Assembly (NCBI GenBank): GCA_905221605.1
Contig: CAJNDS010002080.1
Span: 186,001-250,000, forward strand
Direction: 5' to 3'
Length of the DNA: 64,000 bases
From: Symbiodinium natans
Taxonomy: Eukaryota; Sar; Dinophyceae; Suessiales; Symbiodiniaceae
Shown here: positions 11,316 to 23,713 of the stretch, piece by piece
Layout: every line of letters begins with the position of its first letter
Position numbering within the stretch: the stretch's first letter is position 1
Notes under the pieces: generated by a model
Databases searched by the model: none
What the model was told of the DNA's origin: nothing
What the model saw: only the letters and a program-made list of their open reading frames with translations
Program-made: the position numbers and the translations under genes

Positions 11316-12387
11316 CTGTGTCGAAGACAGCCGAGGTGCAGCTGGCAGAGGACATCCACCTCCGCGACCTCTTGGCACTGGGCGAACTGTTGCCACTTGC
11401 GTGCCTGGCTGCCCTGGTGGTCCACGCCGTGGTCTGGCAGAACAGTTGGCTGTCGTCAAACTCGGAATCTGGATCACACTCCCTTAGCCTCCCCCCCCCC
11501 CAACCTAAACTCCTAAGCTCCTACACTCCAAACTCCTAAACTCCTCAACTCCTGAACTCCTGAACTCCTGAACTCCTAAACTCCTAACCCCTGAACTCCC
11601 CCCCCCAAAATCCTGAACCCTAAACACTAAACCCTGAGCCTAAACCCCAAACCCTAACCCCCCTGGGGGGGAAAGGAAAAGTGCACCCCAAGCCCATCCG
11701 AAACCCCAAGCCCCAAACCCCCAAACCCCCGACGATGCCCAAAGCAAAACCTAAGCCCTAAACCCCAAGATCTTCCATCGAACTTAACGCTAAGAGGCAC
11801 GGAGTTTCCTGCAAACGCAAAACTCTAGGTTTAGGGTTTCTAGGGTTTGTAGGGTTTGTGGGGTTTGTAGGGTTTACAGGGCTTATAGGGTTTATGAGCT
11901 GTTTACAGGTCTCCAGGATTTTGGGGTTTACAGGGTCTGCAGGGTTTATCGGGTTTAAAGGGTTGATAAGGGACCCTAAACCCTAAACCCTACACCCTAA
12001 AGCCTAAAGCCTAAACCCTAAACCAAACCCTATACCCTAAACCCTCATCCCTGAACTCTTGGAAAAACAAGCTGGGGGTCTTGCTCCGGGTTCGCCGCCC
12101 GCCGCGCCCCGGGCAAGTGACGCTGGCGGATGTAGCCCTGGATAAGTCCCCAACTGGGGATGGAGGCAGGGTTTGGGGTTTTGGGGTTTCGGGTTTAGGG
12201 TTTAAGGTTTAGGGTTTAGGTTTCAGGGTTCAGGGTTTAGGCTTTAGGGTGTCGGGGTTAATCAGGGCTTGCGGTTGTGGATGTTGGGTTTAAGTAGGTC
12301 TCTGAGGAGGTCCGAGGAATGAGTAAGGGTAACCTTGTTTGGCTTATTTGGGGGGGAGGCAATGGGGGAGGCAATGGGGGAGGGAGG

Positions 12388-12430
12388 CAATGGGGGGGGG
12401 GGGGGGGGGGGGGGGGGGGTGGTGGTGTAT
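12388..12430. repeat. Long G run with GGT repeats
   Basis: A run of about 28 G preceded by GGCAATGGGGGA repeats. It is G-quadruplex-prone. Overlapping poly-Pro/poly-Gly ORFs are artefacts. Confidence 0.9.
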
Positions 12431-12629
12431 ATAGAAACGGACACATTGGCTTTTTGTGGTCGGGTTTGGGGTTTGTGTTTTGCGTTTGTTTTGGGCTTCG
12501 GGTTTCGGTTTTAGGGTTTAGAGTTTAGGGTTTAAGGTTTAAGGGGGGGGTGGGTCGTTCAGGGTTAAGGGTTCGGGTGCTCTTAGGTTTTGGCGTTGAG
12601 GGCTTCAAAGCGCTTAAACTATGATTTAA

Positions 12630-12730
12630 TTGCACTATTATTATTTCTATTACTATTAGTCTTATTATTACTATTACTATTAGTCTTATTATTCCTATTA
12701 CGCTTAGGTCTTATTATTACTATTAATATT
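12630..12730. repeat. (TTATTACTA)n microsatellite
   Basis: Degenerate CTATTACTATTAGTCTTATT repeats. The ORF across it is Leu-rich by composition only. Confidence 0.85.
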
Positions 12731-12833
12731 ATGTTGTGGACTTCGGGGCTCAACAAATACGGTCCAGCTACACGGACCATTGGTGAGACAGCATCTCCAA
12801 CCCTAAAGGCACCAAAAGGCCCTGAACTTCAAA

Positions 12834-12956
12834 CCCTAAACCCTAAACCCTAAACCCTGAACCCTGAACCCTAAACCCTAAACCCTAAACCCTAAACCCT
12901 AAACCCTAAACCCTAAACCCTAAACCCTAAACCCTAAACCCTAAACCCTAAACCCT
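12834..12956. repeat. Long near-perfect CCCTAAA array
   Basis: About 17 units of CCCTAAA, with two CCCTGAA near the left end. One of the longest near-perfect arrays in the window. Confidence 0.97.
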
Positions 12957-13274
12957 CATGCGACAACATAAGATGAAGCTCGAGAACTCCATCGGCCCGA
13001 CCTCTAAGCGCGATGTTTGCCATTCGGATGCTTCGCCTTGGGGGGAGGCTTTGCTTTGTGGGACGACCCCCACCCTCCCCCCCCCCCCCCCCCAAAAAAA
13101 AAAGAAAAAAAAAATGTATATATATATATATGGTACCCCCACCCCCCAGTGACCTACCCTTTTTCGCCTTGTCTCAAGTCACCCAGCTGCACTGCAAGCA
13201 AACTCGGTGTGCAATATAGCGTATTTCCTAGGGCGTAGACTAAAATACAACTAAAATCGCATACACGGGACAGT

Positions 13275-13527
13275 AGAAAAACCAAAAATACCAAAACCAA
13301 AAAAACCAAAAAACCAAAACCAAAAAAACCAAAAAAACCAAAACCAAAAAAACCAAAAAAACCAAAAATACCAAAAAAACCAATTTTCCGGGACTCTCAG
13401 GAAATCCCTATGAGGCTTCTCCAAGAGTCCCGGAAAATTGGTTTTTTTGGTATTTTTGGTTTTTTTGGTTTTGGTTTTTTTGGTTTTTTTGGTTTTTTGG
13501 TTTTGGTATTTTGGCTTTTTGGTTCGC
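13275..13527. repeat. Giant hairpin: (ACCAAAAA)n arm, 18-bp perfect stem, (TTTTTGGT)n arm
   Basis: The left arm is built of ACCAAAAA/AACCAAAACC units and the right arm of their complements. At the centre, 13380-13397 (CCAATTTTCCGGGACTCT) pairs exactly with 13424-13441 around a loop of about 26 nt. Total potential stem is about 110 bp. Overlapping Phe/Gly-rich ORFs are repeat translation. Confidence 0.9.
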
Positions 13528-13539
13528 CTTCACGGTCAC

Positions 13540-15060
13540 GAGGCAACAACTACGCATTTTTAAGTGTGCTTATGCTAATTGTGCTTTTCAGAAATAGTAT
13601 ACAAGTGGTCTTTCTAGTGCTTCAGAACTATTTGTTTCGTTATTATGTAAGTAGAGCCGCTAGTGTTTAGTGCATCTTTTGGTTGTACTCAAGTGTAGTA
13701 GGCCTTATTCAGCATTACTTGGTGCTCTGGTAGCTCAATTCGCATGGATAATATTTGCCTGGTAAATGCGATTAATTATCTAGAAGCAGCATTTGCAATA
13801 CTTGTCTTGAGAAAAAGCATTTATTGCTTAGAATTGTTTGCTTAAAAAGTGACTCCTACTCGTCCAGGAATACCCCAAAACCCTATAATCCAAACTTTAC
13901 CAGAGATTCTCCTGAAAAGCTTGCGCTTTTGGATGTTTTTTTGTATTTGTGAATTTGCATGTGTATGGCCTTCACTAAGTACTTTTCTAGGATTCTTGTG
14001 CATTTTTTAAGCCTGATTGTGCAAGTTGCGTTTTTCAAGCATAGTATATATGTGGTCTTTATTGAATACTTCAGACATCTTTGTTTCATCGTTATGTAAG
14101 TAGAACCGCTTCTATTTCCATTATTGTGCATCTTTAAGCTTGCTCATGCAAATTGTGCTTTTCAGACATAGTATATAAGTGGTCTTTAGTGAATACTTCA
14201 GCAATCTTTGTCTCATTGTTATGTAGGTAGAACCGTTTCCATTTCCGCAAGTGTTTATTTCGTATTTGGTTGAGCATGGTCCTTTAAATAGTATTCACTT
14301 GAGTCAAATTTGGCTATTTGCTTAAGAATTCCTCTAGTAGTTAAATTCGCATAGAATGAAGACATCAAAAAAGTTGCTTCATGAATATGTAAACATAAGG
14401 TGTTTCATTTGACTTTGCAGATAGTACTTCAATAATACTTTGCCTGGTATAAACACAACTGTTTCAATGCATTAGTTGCTCAACAAAGCACTATTTGCCC
14501 TTTAAACCACACTTTGCCATATTTTGGTTGAATATGGTGCTTCTTTCGTATTTTGGTTGAGTATGGTCCTTTAAATGGTATTCACTTGAGTCAAATTGGG
14601 CTATTTGCTTAATAATTACTCTAGTAGCTAAATTCGCATAAAATGATTATTTCAAAAAGAAAAACGATTCATGAATGTGTAAACATAAGGTATTTCAGTG
14701 GACTTTTCAGAGAGCATACTTTGCCTAGTACAAACACTTTTGTATAAATACAGTATTTGCACTTTAAACGCACACTTTGCCAATTTTTGGTTGAAAATGG
14801 TGTTTATTTCGTATCTTGGTTGAGTATGCTCCTTTAAATAGTATTCACTTGAGTCAAATTGGGCTCTTTGCTTAATAATTACTCTAGTAGCTAATTTCGC
14901 ATAGAACCAAGAAAAAATGTTTCACTATTTGATTAATACTTTGCCTCGTACAAACACAATTGTATAAATAAATTAGTTGCTCAATAAAACATTAATTGCC
15001 CTTGAAACGCACAATTTGCATAGAAAAACACTGATCTAAACATCTAAAGACAGCATTGTC
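13540..15060. repeat. AT-rich island with dispersed satellite-like units
   Basis: No telomere-type tracts and markedly AT-rich. Unit alpha (GTGCTTTTCAGANATAGTAT ... CTTCAG ... GTTATGTAAGTAGAACCG, about 78 bp) occurs at about 13581, 14030 and 14152. Unit beta (TTTGGTTGAGTATGGTCCTT ... CACTTGAGTCAAATTGGGCT ... CTCTAGTAGCTAAATTCGCA, about 95 bp) occurs at about 14264, 14548 and 14806. Copies differ by 10-20 percent. No convincing ORF; the longest is an 82-aa minus ORF at 13883 reading through unit alpha. Confidence 0.75.
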
Positions 15061-15230
15061 CGCTTCAGATTCAAAATGTAGATTCTTCCAATGCTAGCTT
15101 ATCGGGGTCTGTGAGGTGGGTGTCCCAGTAACTGTCCTTCATTACCCGGTGATTAACTACGCGACTTTTGGGCCTTCTTTGTTGTTTTTTGTTAAAAAGG
15201 CCTAAAAAGGCCTAAAAAGGGTAGGTCGCT

Positions 15231-15264
15231 GGGGGGGGGGTAGCATATATATATATATATATAT
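15231..15264. repeat. G run joined to TAGCATATATATA microsatellite
   Basis: A run of about nine G, then TAGC and (AT)n. The same G-run/TAGTA/(TA)n order recurs at 62265-62297 and reversed at 60363-60406, suggesting a shared composite element. Confidence 0.7.
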
Positions 15265-16630
15265 AGAGGGTTTAGGGTTTAGGGTTTAGGGTTTAGGGTT
15301 TAGGGTTTATAAGGGTTTATAAGGGTTTAGGGTTTAGGGCTACAAACCCTGAAGCCATGAAGCCGCAGACCCGAAGCCTGTAGAGCTTTCATGTAGGGGG
15401 GGGGGGGGCAGAATCAGGGGTTCAAGCCCTCAAAGCGCCTAACGATCCCGCACGCTAAGCATGGCGGGGCAGAGTCCTCATGAAATTGGGCTTGCGGTTT
15501 AGGGTTTAGGGTTTAGGGTTTAGGGTTTAGGGTTTAGGGTTTAGGGTTTAGGGTTTAGGGTTTAGGGTTTAGGGTTGGGGAGGAGGGGGGCGGGGGGGGT
15601 GCGATGCAACAACCCCCCTTCGAAACTTTAAAGAGCCAACCATCACTACCCCCTCCCCCTCAGTATCGAGCCCCCCCACCCCACCCCCAAATGGCCCCCA
15701 AAAGGTGAACGCCCAAACCCTACACCCTGAACCTCTCCCCCTCCACAAACACAGACATTCTACTCTCACTTGCATATCAAGTTAAGTCTTCCCAAAATAT
15801 GACTAACGTATCAAATTTGGAATGTCAAAATATTGGGCGGCTGGGCAGAAGGTTCGTCTTTGCGGGGCCTAAATTCTAAACCCTAAACCCTAAACCCTAC
15901 ACCCTAAGCCTTAAACCCTAAAACCTGACAAACCTGAAACCTAAATCCTCTCCGTTGGGGCTGCGAAGTTGGTGGAGCTGTTAGGGCCCCCCACGGTCGC
16001 GGTGCAGGAAGCGGACGTGTGAGTCCAGCGCGCACAAGCTGGGAAAAGCCTGCATGCAAGAAATGAGTTCCAGAGGGTTCCGGGCATGGGTTTAGGGTTT
16101 GGGATTCAGGGTTTAGGGTTAAGATCCACAGAGGATGTCGTCTCCCATTCCCTACACCCAACACCGCCCCAACCCCCATGAAAAGGCTCAATGATAGGGA
16201 CCACAACAGCCCGGGCAGGGTCAAGGTTTCTAGGACTTAGGATTCCAGGTTTCGGGTCCAAAGAGCCATAGTGTTCAATTGGGTTTAGGGTTTAAGGTTT
16301 AGGGTTCAGAGGGTTCAGAGGGTTCAGGGTTAGGGGACTGGAGCATAAGTAGGGCTGTTTGGGACGGGTTGGGGAGCGGCAGGGGGCATTCGAGGCAAGG
16401 CAAACACATCTGCCCCCAACACAGATCACGACATCACGACCCTAAACCCTGAACCCTGAACCCTAAACCGTTTAGCCTAAACCCTAAACCCTAAACCCTA
16501 AACCCTAAACCCTAAACCCTAAACCCTAAACCCTAAGCCTGCAGGCAGAAGGGGCACTTGGAAGAATGCCCGCCGCACTTGCCACACTCCTTGAGGACGG
16601 GGTCGTTTTGTGAAGACTTTTCAGGCTTGT

Positions 16631-16772
16631 GGGTTTCCCTACTACCCCCCTCTATACATTAAGGTCATTCCTCAAATAGCCTTAATTAGGCTTAACTATC
16701 CCTAAATAGTCTTAATTATGGGGGGAACCTAGGGGGGGGAGGGCAGTATTGAGGGGTGTCGTAGGGGAACCA
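16631..16772. mobile_element. MITE-like palindrome, family B, uninterrupted copy
   Basis: Starts GGGTTTCCCTACTACCCCCC and ends GTAGGGGAACC, with inner GGGGGGAACCTAGGGGGGG. The core reads AACTATCCCTAAATAGTC. This is the reference for the copy at 33615 that carries extra CCCTAAA units at the same CCCTAAA. A third, shorter relative is at 35090-35189. Confidence 0.65.
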
Positions 16773-19170
16773 ATGATAAAACCCCAAACCCCAAGCGCTA
16801 AACCTTAGAAGCAAGCACTTTCACTAGGTAAAAACGGCCCACCTCCACAGTATCATTGCGCCGCTCCGACCTAAACCCTAACAGAAGACCCCGAAGCCAA
16901 ATTTTATAGTTTAGGAGTTTTAGGAATTCAGAGTTCTAGGGCTTGGGTTTAGGGGTTTTTCTCGGGAATGAATAACCCTAAACCCTAAACCCTAAACCCT
17001 AAACCCTAAACCCTAAACCCTAAACCCTAAACCCTAAACCCTAAACCCTAAACCCCTTCCTTCATCTACCAGACTTGGGGCCTGAAACCGTGAAATCCCG
17101 ACCTCCCCAACATGAACAATTCTACACAAACCCAACATCCCTGAACCCCAAAGAACTACATTAAGCTCTTTAGGGTTTAGGGTTTAGGGTTTAGGGTTTA
17201 GGGTTTAGGGGTTAGGGTTTAGGGTATCCAACGCCCCAGACATTTAGGATTTTGGGGCCTTGTGAACCCTATAACCCCCCCTCTGAACCCTGTAAACCAT
17301 GTACACCCCATCAACCCCATGACCAAACACCCTATAAACCCTATATAAACCCTCTTCAAACCCTCTGAACCCCTCTAAAAGCCCTGTAAAGCCGAAACCC
17401 TCTAAACCCTCTAAACCCTAAACCCTAAACCCTAAACCCTAAACCCTAAACCCCCTATACACAAGGTAAAGGCCACCAAAGTCGGCCCAAGAGCCAAGCA
17501 GACCCCGTAGTAGTCCACGAGGCCGGGTCCTCAGGGCTGCTTAGGGGGTTTAGGGTTTAGGGTTTAGGGTTTAGGGTTTAGGGTTTAGGGTTTCGGGCTT
17601 AAGGCTTGAGAACCTCGGCTTGTCTCGGTTTCGCGACGTTCGGGCCTGGAGCCTCGCGGGTCTTAAGGCTTCGGGTTCAGGGCTTCAGGGCGTCGGATTT
17701 GCGAAAAAACAGGATTTCGGGTTTTGGGCTTGGGGTTTAAGATTTAGGGTTTGGGGTTTAGGGTTTGGGATTTAGGTTTCACGTCTTGGGGTTTTGGGTT
17801 TTGGGGTCCAGGGTCGTAGGTTTGGAGATTGGGGATTCGGGGTTTTAGGGTTTAGGGAGGGAGGCAATGAAGGGGAAGGACTTGTGTTGCTTGCGATCGG
17901 GGCCTTTGTTAGGATTGTCGTCGCTTTCTGCACAGCCTCGGTCGTCTGGTAAATACAATGACAACGACAAGCCATATTCTTGCACATAACCTGTGACCTT
18001 GTCTGGGTTTAGGCCTTTAGGGCTAAACCGCACCTGCATGTGCTAACACCTGGAACAACTGTTTAAACCCTAAACTCTAAACCCAACCCTGCACCCTAAT
18101 CCCCGAAACCCTACACCCTGATACCCTAAACCCTGAAACCCGAAACCCCCTCAGCCTACTCTTCGAGTTCGCAAACCCGACCAAGGCGTCCGAGCTTCCC
18201 GTGGACAAATGAACCCCCGGACTGGAAAAAAACACAGCATATCCTGCAGAAACCCTAAACCCTAAACCCAGAATCCTAAACCCTAAACCCTAAACCCTTT
18301 AGGGTTTCACAGTTTCGGGTTCAATTTCCGGGCTTAGTAGGGGGCAAGTATAGGGCTCCCCACTCGGCGCGGCATTGCAAAGGCGGCAGGAGCAGGGCCT
18401 TCGGCAGCACTAAGCCTAGAGACCCGAAACAAGAACAAGGGGTAACATCCCAACCCTAAACCCTAAACCCTAAACCCTAAACCCTAAACCCTAAACCCTA
18501 AACCCTAAACCCTAAACCCTAAACCCTAAACCCTAAACCCTAAACCCTAAACCCCAGCACCACTGTGAGGCCCTGAGCCCTTGACCTGCGGCAGCTACGG
18601 GTGGGCTGTCGTAGGGTTTCGGGCGCTTTAGGGTTTAGGGTTTAGGGTTTAGGGTTTAGGGCACTGCTGAGATATAAGCCTGTGATCAAGGCCCCCCCGT
18701 AGGACATGTCATACCCTAAACCCTAAACCCTAACCACTAAGCCCTAAACCCTAAACCCAGTACCTAAAAAGAGGAGGTCATGAAAGTCTAGGCCTAAAGC
18801 CAACGCTAGGGGGCGAAACCCAGCGAGATATGGACCTGACCAAGTCCCTCAGCCCTGATAGAATCCCGTCTCGCGCCCCCAAACCTCACAGGATTCTTCG
18901 ACCCTAAACCCCAAACCCTACCCCTAAACCCTAAACCCTAAACCCTAAACCCTAAACTCTAAACTCTAAACCCTAAACCCTAAACCCCAAACCTGCATAC
19001 AAAGTTGATCAAGTCCCTCAATGCAGTTGCCCAGCGGCCCCTGACAGGATGGGCAGCCCGCAACCGTCACCAGGAATACTTGTCCTTGGGAACTGAGGGT
19101 TTAGGGCGGGTTTAGGGTTTAGGGTTTAGGGTTTCGGGTTTAGGGGTTAGGGGTTAGGGTTTAGGGTTTA

Positions 19171-19208
19171 GGGATGTTCCCCCTTATATTATACCAGCAG
19201 TCCTTGTG
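19171..19208. mobile_element. Family A MITE fragment
   Basis: Only the left end remains: GGGATGTTCCCCCTTATATT followed by CAGCAGTCCTT. It abuts a TTTAGGG tract. Confidence 0.5.
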
Positions 19209-21333
19209 CGTGATATACATATGCATACACACAAGCACACAAGTCAAGCATACAGCATATGGAGCACGCACGCTACGCAAGAAAGCAAGAACTCAGGCAC
19301 CCGGGCACAGAGACACAGAGAGACACATGGACAAACGGTTCAGGGTTTAGGGTTTAGGGTTTAGGGTTAGAACGCGAATGAATGAAGCAAGCGAACAATA
19401 GAAGAATAAGCGCGGTAGAACATGCAGCAAGGTCCGAAAAGCAAAAAAGTTGGCTCAACTGGCAAAAACATATGAAGGAGACCAATCAGTGAAACAACAA
19501 CATATGTGAGCTATGAACATACGTCTGCGTTGACTATACAAGTGTGTGTAGTTAAAGTCATGTGAAAAATCGACCCCAGCTACATGAACCCAACAGCTAA
19601 ACAAAAACACAAAATCTAATTGAAAACAACACAGCCCAAAACAAACAACGAACACAACCCCACAAACAACCAGCCACCGCACACCCTTAACCCCAGACCC
19701 CAAACCCTGAACCCCAAAACCCCAAACCATAAACCCTGAACCCTAAACCCCAATGCCCAAAACCCAAGCCCTAACCCCCAAACCCGAAACCCCAAACCCT
19801 AAACCCTAAACCCCAAACCCTAAACCCTAAACCCTAAAACCCGAAACCCTATACCCTAAACCCTAAACCCTAAACCCTAAACCCTAAATCTCGCACCAGG
19901 AGGCCATCGGCCTCCGCCAGCGCCTCGTTGAGCAACTCCTTGGGCTTCAGGGGACTTTTGAAGCAGGTTTAGGGTTTAGGGTTTAGGGTTTAGGGTTTAG
20001 GTTTGGGGTTTAGGGTTTAGGGTTTAGGGTTTAGCGTTTAGGGTTTAGGGTTTAGGATTTAGGGTTTAGCGTTTAGGGTTTAGGGTTTAGGGTTTAGGGT
20101 TTGGGGTTTAGGGTTTAGGGTTTAGGGTTTGGGGTCTAGGGTTTAGGGTTTAGGGTCTGGGGTCTGGGGTCTGGGGTTTGGGGTTTGGGGTTTAGGGTTT
20201 AGGGTTTAGGGTTTAGGGTTCGGGGTTTAGGGTTTCGGTTTTGGGGTTGTCGCTGCAAGAGCACCGCCGCCCCCTCCATGAGTTTTGGGGGGTCGACGTT
20301 TTGCTTTCTTTGTTCCCAGGCGCAAACTGGGCCTCTAAAGCCTACAGCCCTTAGGGGTCTAGGGTTTGGAGTTGGGGGGCGGGGAGGGTTTGGATTCTTT
20401 AAGCTCCGAGCCGCAAACGAAAATCAAGCCAAAAACCTGCAACGATTCGAACCCCCAACCTAAACCCCAAACCCTAAACCCTAAACCCCAAACCCTGAAC
20501 CCTAAACCCTAAACCCTAAACCCTAAACTCAAGCAGGAGCCGAGCCACGCCGTCCGTCAGGACCTGAGCCCAGCTCCACTGCGGTCTAGGGGTCTGAGGG
20601 CTTTTAGGATTTTAGGGTTTTTATGGTTTAGGGTTTAGGGTTTTTAGGGTTTTAGGGTTTTAGGGTTTTAGGGTTTAGGGTTTTAGGGTTTGGGGTTTAG
20701 GGTTTAGGGTTTTTAGGGTTTGGGGTTTAGGGTTTAGGGTTTTTAGGGTTTATGGTTTTAGGGTTTTTAGGGTTTAGGGTTTTTAGGGTTTTAGGGTTTT
20801 TAGGGTTTTAGGGTTTTTAGGGTTTAGGGTTTGGGGTTTAGGGTTTAGGGTTTTTAGGGTTATAGGGTTTTTAGGGTTTTAGGGTTTTTAGGATTTTCTG
20901 GTTCGTAGGATTTTAGGGTTTTAGGGTTTAGGGCTTGGGGTGAGGGTTTTAGGGTTTAGTTTTTTTGGGGTTTTAGGGTTTAAAGGCTTAGGGTTTAGGG
21001 TTTTGGGCTTGGGGTAAGGGGTTTTCATTGGGGTTTAGGGTTTAGGGATTAGAGTTTTAGGGGTTAAGGGTTTAGGCTTGGACGCGCTTTTGACTTAGCA
21101 AGTCTCTACTTTCTATCCGGTAAACCCGATGGTATTCCCCCAAACCCAACTTACTAACCCTACCCTGCTAAGTTTCCAGGGCTTCCAAGAAAGGCTTAGG
21201 GATTCTAACCCCAAAAACCTTAAACTATAGGGTCCATAGGGTCGGTTTAGGGTTTAGGGTTTAGGGTTTAGGGTTTAGGGTTTAGGGTCCATAGGGTTTA
21301 TGTCTGTGCGGCCTCTCAACGCCGCAAACATAC

Positions 21334-21432
21334 ATGCGCGCGTGTGCGTGTGCGTGTGCATGCGCGTGCGCGTGCGCGTGCGCGTGCCTGTGGGTGTGTG
21401 TGTGTGTGTGTACATATATACATATATATCCC
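21334..21432. repeat. (CGTG)n/(TG)n/(ATAC)n microsatellite
   Basis: GCGCGTGTGCGTGTGCGTG grades into (TG)n and ATACATATATA. Overlapping Arg/Val-rich ORFs are artefacts. A family C-like block follows at about 21431-21500 (CCCTATGGCGATTTACGAAATAG). Confidence 0.85.
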
Positions 21433-22260
21433 CTATGGCGATTTACGAAATAGGGTTACAAGGAGACTTTATTCTATTTGGGGTATACACGGGGGAACCC
21501 TATTTCAAAAAAGTGCCCAGTTCGTGGTGCATGCGATGCTTATGTTGCCCATGCAGGTCAACAAAGCCCAGGCTCCTTTGTCTTTAAACCAAAAACACAA
21601 ATGGGTTTACATCTTTACACCCTAAAACCCTAGAACCCTAAAAAACTAAAACCCTAAAACCCTAAAACCCTAAAACCCTAGAACCCTAAAACCCTAAAAC
21701 CCTATAAACCCTAAAACCCTATAAACCCTATAAACCCCTAAACCCAACAGGACCAAGCCTCCGAGCTCATGACAGCAACCCATCCTGAACCTATACCGAG
21801 CCTTAGCAGCACCTGGTTCGCTTTGAGAGGCTTTCAAGTGCAGGTTTTTCAGGGTGTCGAGGCTTGGGGTATTTCGGCTAAACCCTAAACCCTAAACCCT
21901 AAACCCTAAACCCTAAACTATGGCTTCGGGTATTTAGGCACCGAGGAGGGCACTCAGCCAGGCATTTTCGGAAATTTAGGGCTGAGGCATTCAGAAACCT
22001 ACGAATGGGTTTGCCTGTGGACCCAAACTCAGGGTGCGAAAGGCTTGGGGTTGAGGGGCTTAGGGGTTTAGGGGCTGGGGACCTGCAACCCTAAACCTCA
22101 AAATAAACCCTAAACCCTACGCCCTAAACCCTGAACCCTAGACCCTAAACCCTAAACCCTAGACCCTAAACCCTAAACCCTGAACCCTAAACCCTGAACC
22201 CTAGAGTTAATGAGTTCACGGATCAGGTGTGTAGGGGCACAGAGGCCAGGACGGTAACTG

Positions 22261-22370
22261 GGCTGCACTCAGGAGGGTAGCCATAAATGAAACTTTTAGC
22301 TGCCTTAATAAGAAACCCAATAAACCCAAAAAAGGTAAGCATCTAAAGTTACAGTAAAGTACCACAAAGG
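22261..22370 (-). repeat. Dispersed repeat family D, copy D1
   Basis: About 110 bp, GGCTGCACTCAGGAGGGTAG ... CTTTTAGCTGCCTTA ... AAACCCAATAAACCCAAAAAAGG ... AAAGTTACAGTAAAG, not palindromic. Relatives are at 24579 and 57827. On the minus strand D1 and D2 share an uninterrupted frame (D1: LYCNFRCLPFLGLLGFLL then RQLKVSFMATLLSAA) without indels between them. It could be a SINE-like or RNA-derived element, or an exon. Confidence 0.6.
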
Positions 22371-22832
22371 TAAGGTTCACGAAACCATGGCCTTAGCTTC
22401 CGCGCCCTTTTTCTTGCTTCGCGGGGCTCACATTAGCGAGCTCTGGCAGGAGCCAAGGGTTCCAGGGTGGTACTCCTCGGGTTTAGGGTTTAGGGTTTAG
22501 GGTTTAGGGTTTAGGGTTAGAAGACTCCCCCAAGATTGCACCTTTTGTTTGGATGCCATTACGAATCCCAGAACCCAAGGGTACATACAACCTTACACAC
22601 CCCCATGAACCCCTTGAAAGATCACTGTCTCTTCAAGATCTGCGATGTCGGTTCGCGTGCAGCTTGGGCATGCAGCTTTGGCGTGCGCAGACTCTACCTT
22701 TCCAACGGTTTAGGGTTTAGGGTTTAGGGTTTAGGGTTTAGGGTTTAGCGTTTAGGGTTTAGGGTTTATACCTAGCACATAACCCATAAAGGATCCACTT
22801 CTGATAAAGTTGTACATATACGTACCTACAAA

Positions 22833-22936
22833 GGGGCTTACGATGTTATTGGGGTACCTTAGTGGGGTCCTTATTACAAGAGGATCCTACTATTTGGGGG
22901 GTCTATCTTGGGGCCCTTATTATCGTAAACCCCCAT
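22833..22936. mobile_element. MITE-like palindrome, family C, uninterrupted copy
   Basis: GGGGCTTACGATGTTATTGGGG at the left and TTATTATCGTAAACCCCCAT at the right, with the internal core GTCCTTATTACAAGAGGATCC. It shows what the element looks like without a telomere-type insertion. Confidence 0.65.
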
Positions 22937-23091
22937 ATACCTTCAAGTGTACATATAGAAAGAACAGACTTGCTTAGCCTGTACATGTCCCTAAACCCTA
23001 AACCCTAAACCCTAAACCCTAAACCCATGCTCCCCAACAAACAAGGCCAAGGACCCGGACGGAGGGGGGGGGCCGGGGGCCCGGAGTTCAT

Positions 23092-23202
23092 CTTACCCTA
23101 AGGGTCCATGTACCTAAAATAGTATATACTTGGGCCTTAAAGTACCTCCGAAATACGGACTTCGGGGCCCAAGTATAGAATAGTAAGAGACATGGACCCT
23201 TA
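23092..23202. mobile_element. MITE-like palindrome, family L
   Basis: CCTAAGGGTCCATGTACCT at the left against AGACATGGACCCTTAGGG at the right, with inner AGTATATACTTGGGCC / GGCCCAAGTATAGA. The right end merges directly into TTTAGGG units. Confidence 0.7.
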
Positions 23203-23309
23203 GGGTTTAGGGTTTAGGGTTTAGGGTTTAGGGTTTAGGGTTTAGGGTGCAGGGTTTCGGGGGGAAGGTTGAAGGTTAGGAGTTTAGGGCTAATAGACCC
23301 TAACACCTA

Positions 23310-23434
23310 CAGGGTGGGGCCCCCTTACTATACTAACTGTAGTTAAGGGACTTATAACCTAACTTAGGGTCCTTATAACCCAATTTAGGGCCCTTATAAC
23401 TCTACTTATAACTAGGGGGCCCCACCCTGTAAGT
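23310..23434. mobile_element. MITE-like palindrome, family M
   Basis: CTACAGGGTGGGGCCCCCTTA at the left and CTAGGGGGCCCCACCCTGTA at the right, with repeated TTATAACC/CTTATAAC units inside. About 125 bp. Confidence 0.75.
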
Positions 23435-23713
23435 AGCTGTTGCAGCACTCCAAAGCAGCATCCCTGGGCGCCAACTCTGCCACTGGAAAGCCAGAGAAGC
23501 AGGAGCACCCTCAACAACAAAGACTTGAACTAAGAACCCTAAACCCTAAACCCTAAACCCTAAACCCTAAACCCTAAACACTAAACACTATCAGCCCTAC
23601 GCCTAGACCCGAGACCCTCGACCCTAAACCCTACACCCTTTCGACCCTGAACCCTGAGCACTAAGGCGCCGCTGAAAAAAAAGGCAGCGTGAAAAGACCT
23701 TCTCGAACCCAAA

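Larger units (their letters stand above)
8605..12030. repeat. Tandem segmental duplication, copy 2
   Basis: Second copy of the 5826-8604 unit. It is longer because a unit of about 190 bp is present four times (10223-10905) instead of once, and because telomere-type tracts are expanded. That unit reads GGATTCTATTTAGGGTTTACC ... GAGGCTCCAAGGTTGGAGCC ... GGTCCCTTA. Confidence 0.95.
15260..22260. other. Tract-dense stretch without a supported gene
   Basis: Telomere-type tracts in both orientations alternate with 60-150 bp blocks at 15600-15860, 15950-16080, 16545-16625, 17490-17540, 18180-18240, 18340-18420, 18555-18600, 19000-19085, 19890-19960, 20520-20590, 21100-21240 and 21760-21960. The blocks have exon-like size, and many are open in one or more frames, but none reads clearly enough to list. 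20600-20990 is a long TTTTAGGG/TTTAGGG variant array. Confidence 0.5.

Noticed and set aside
12258-12528. Poly-Pro and poly-Gly ORFs
   Set aside because: Translations of a G run.
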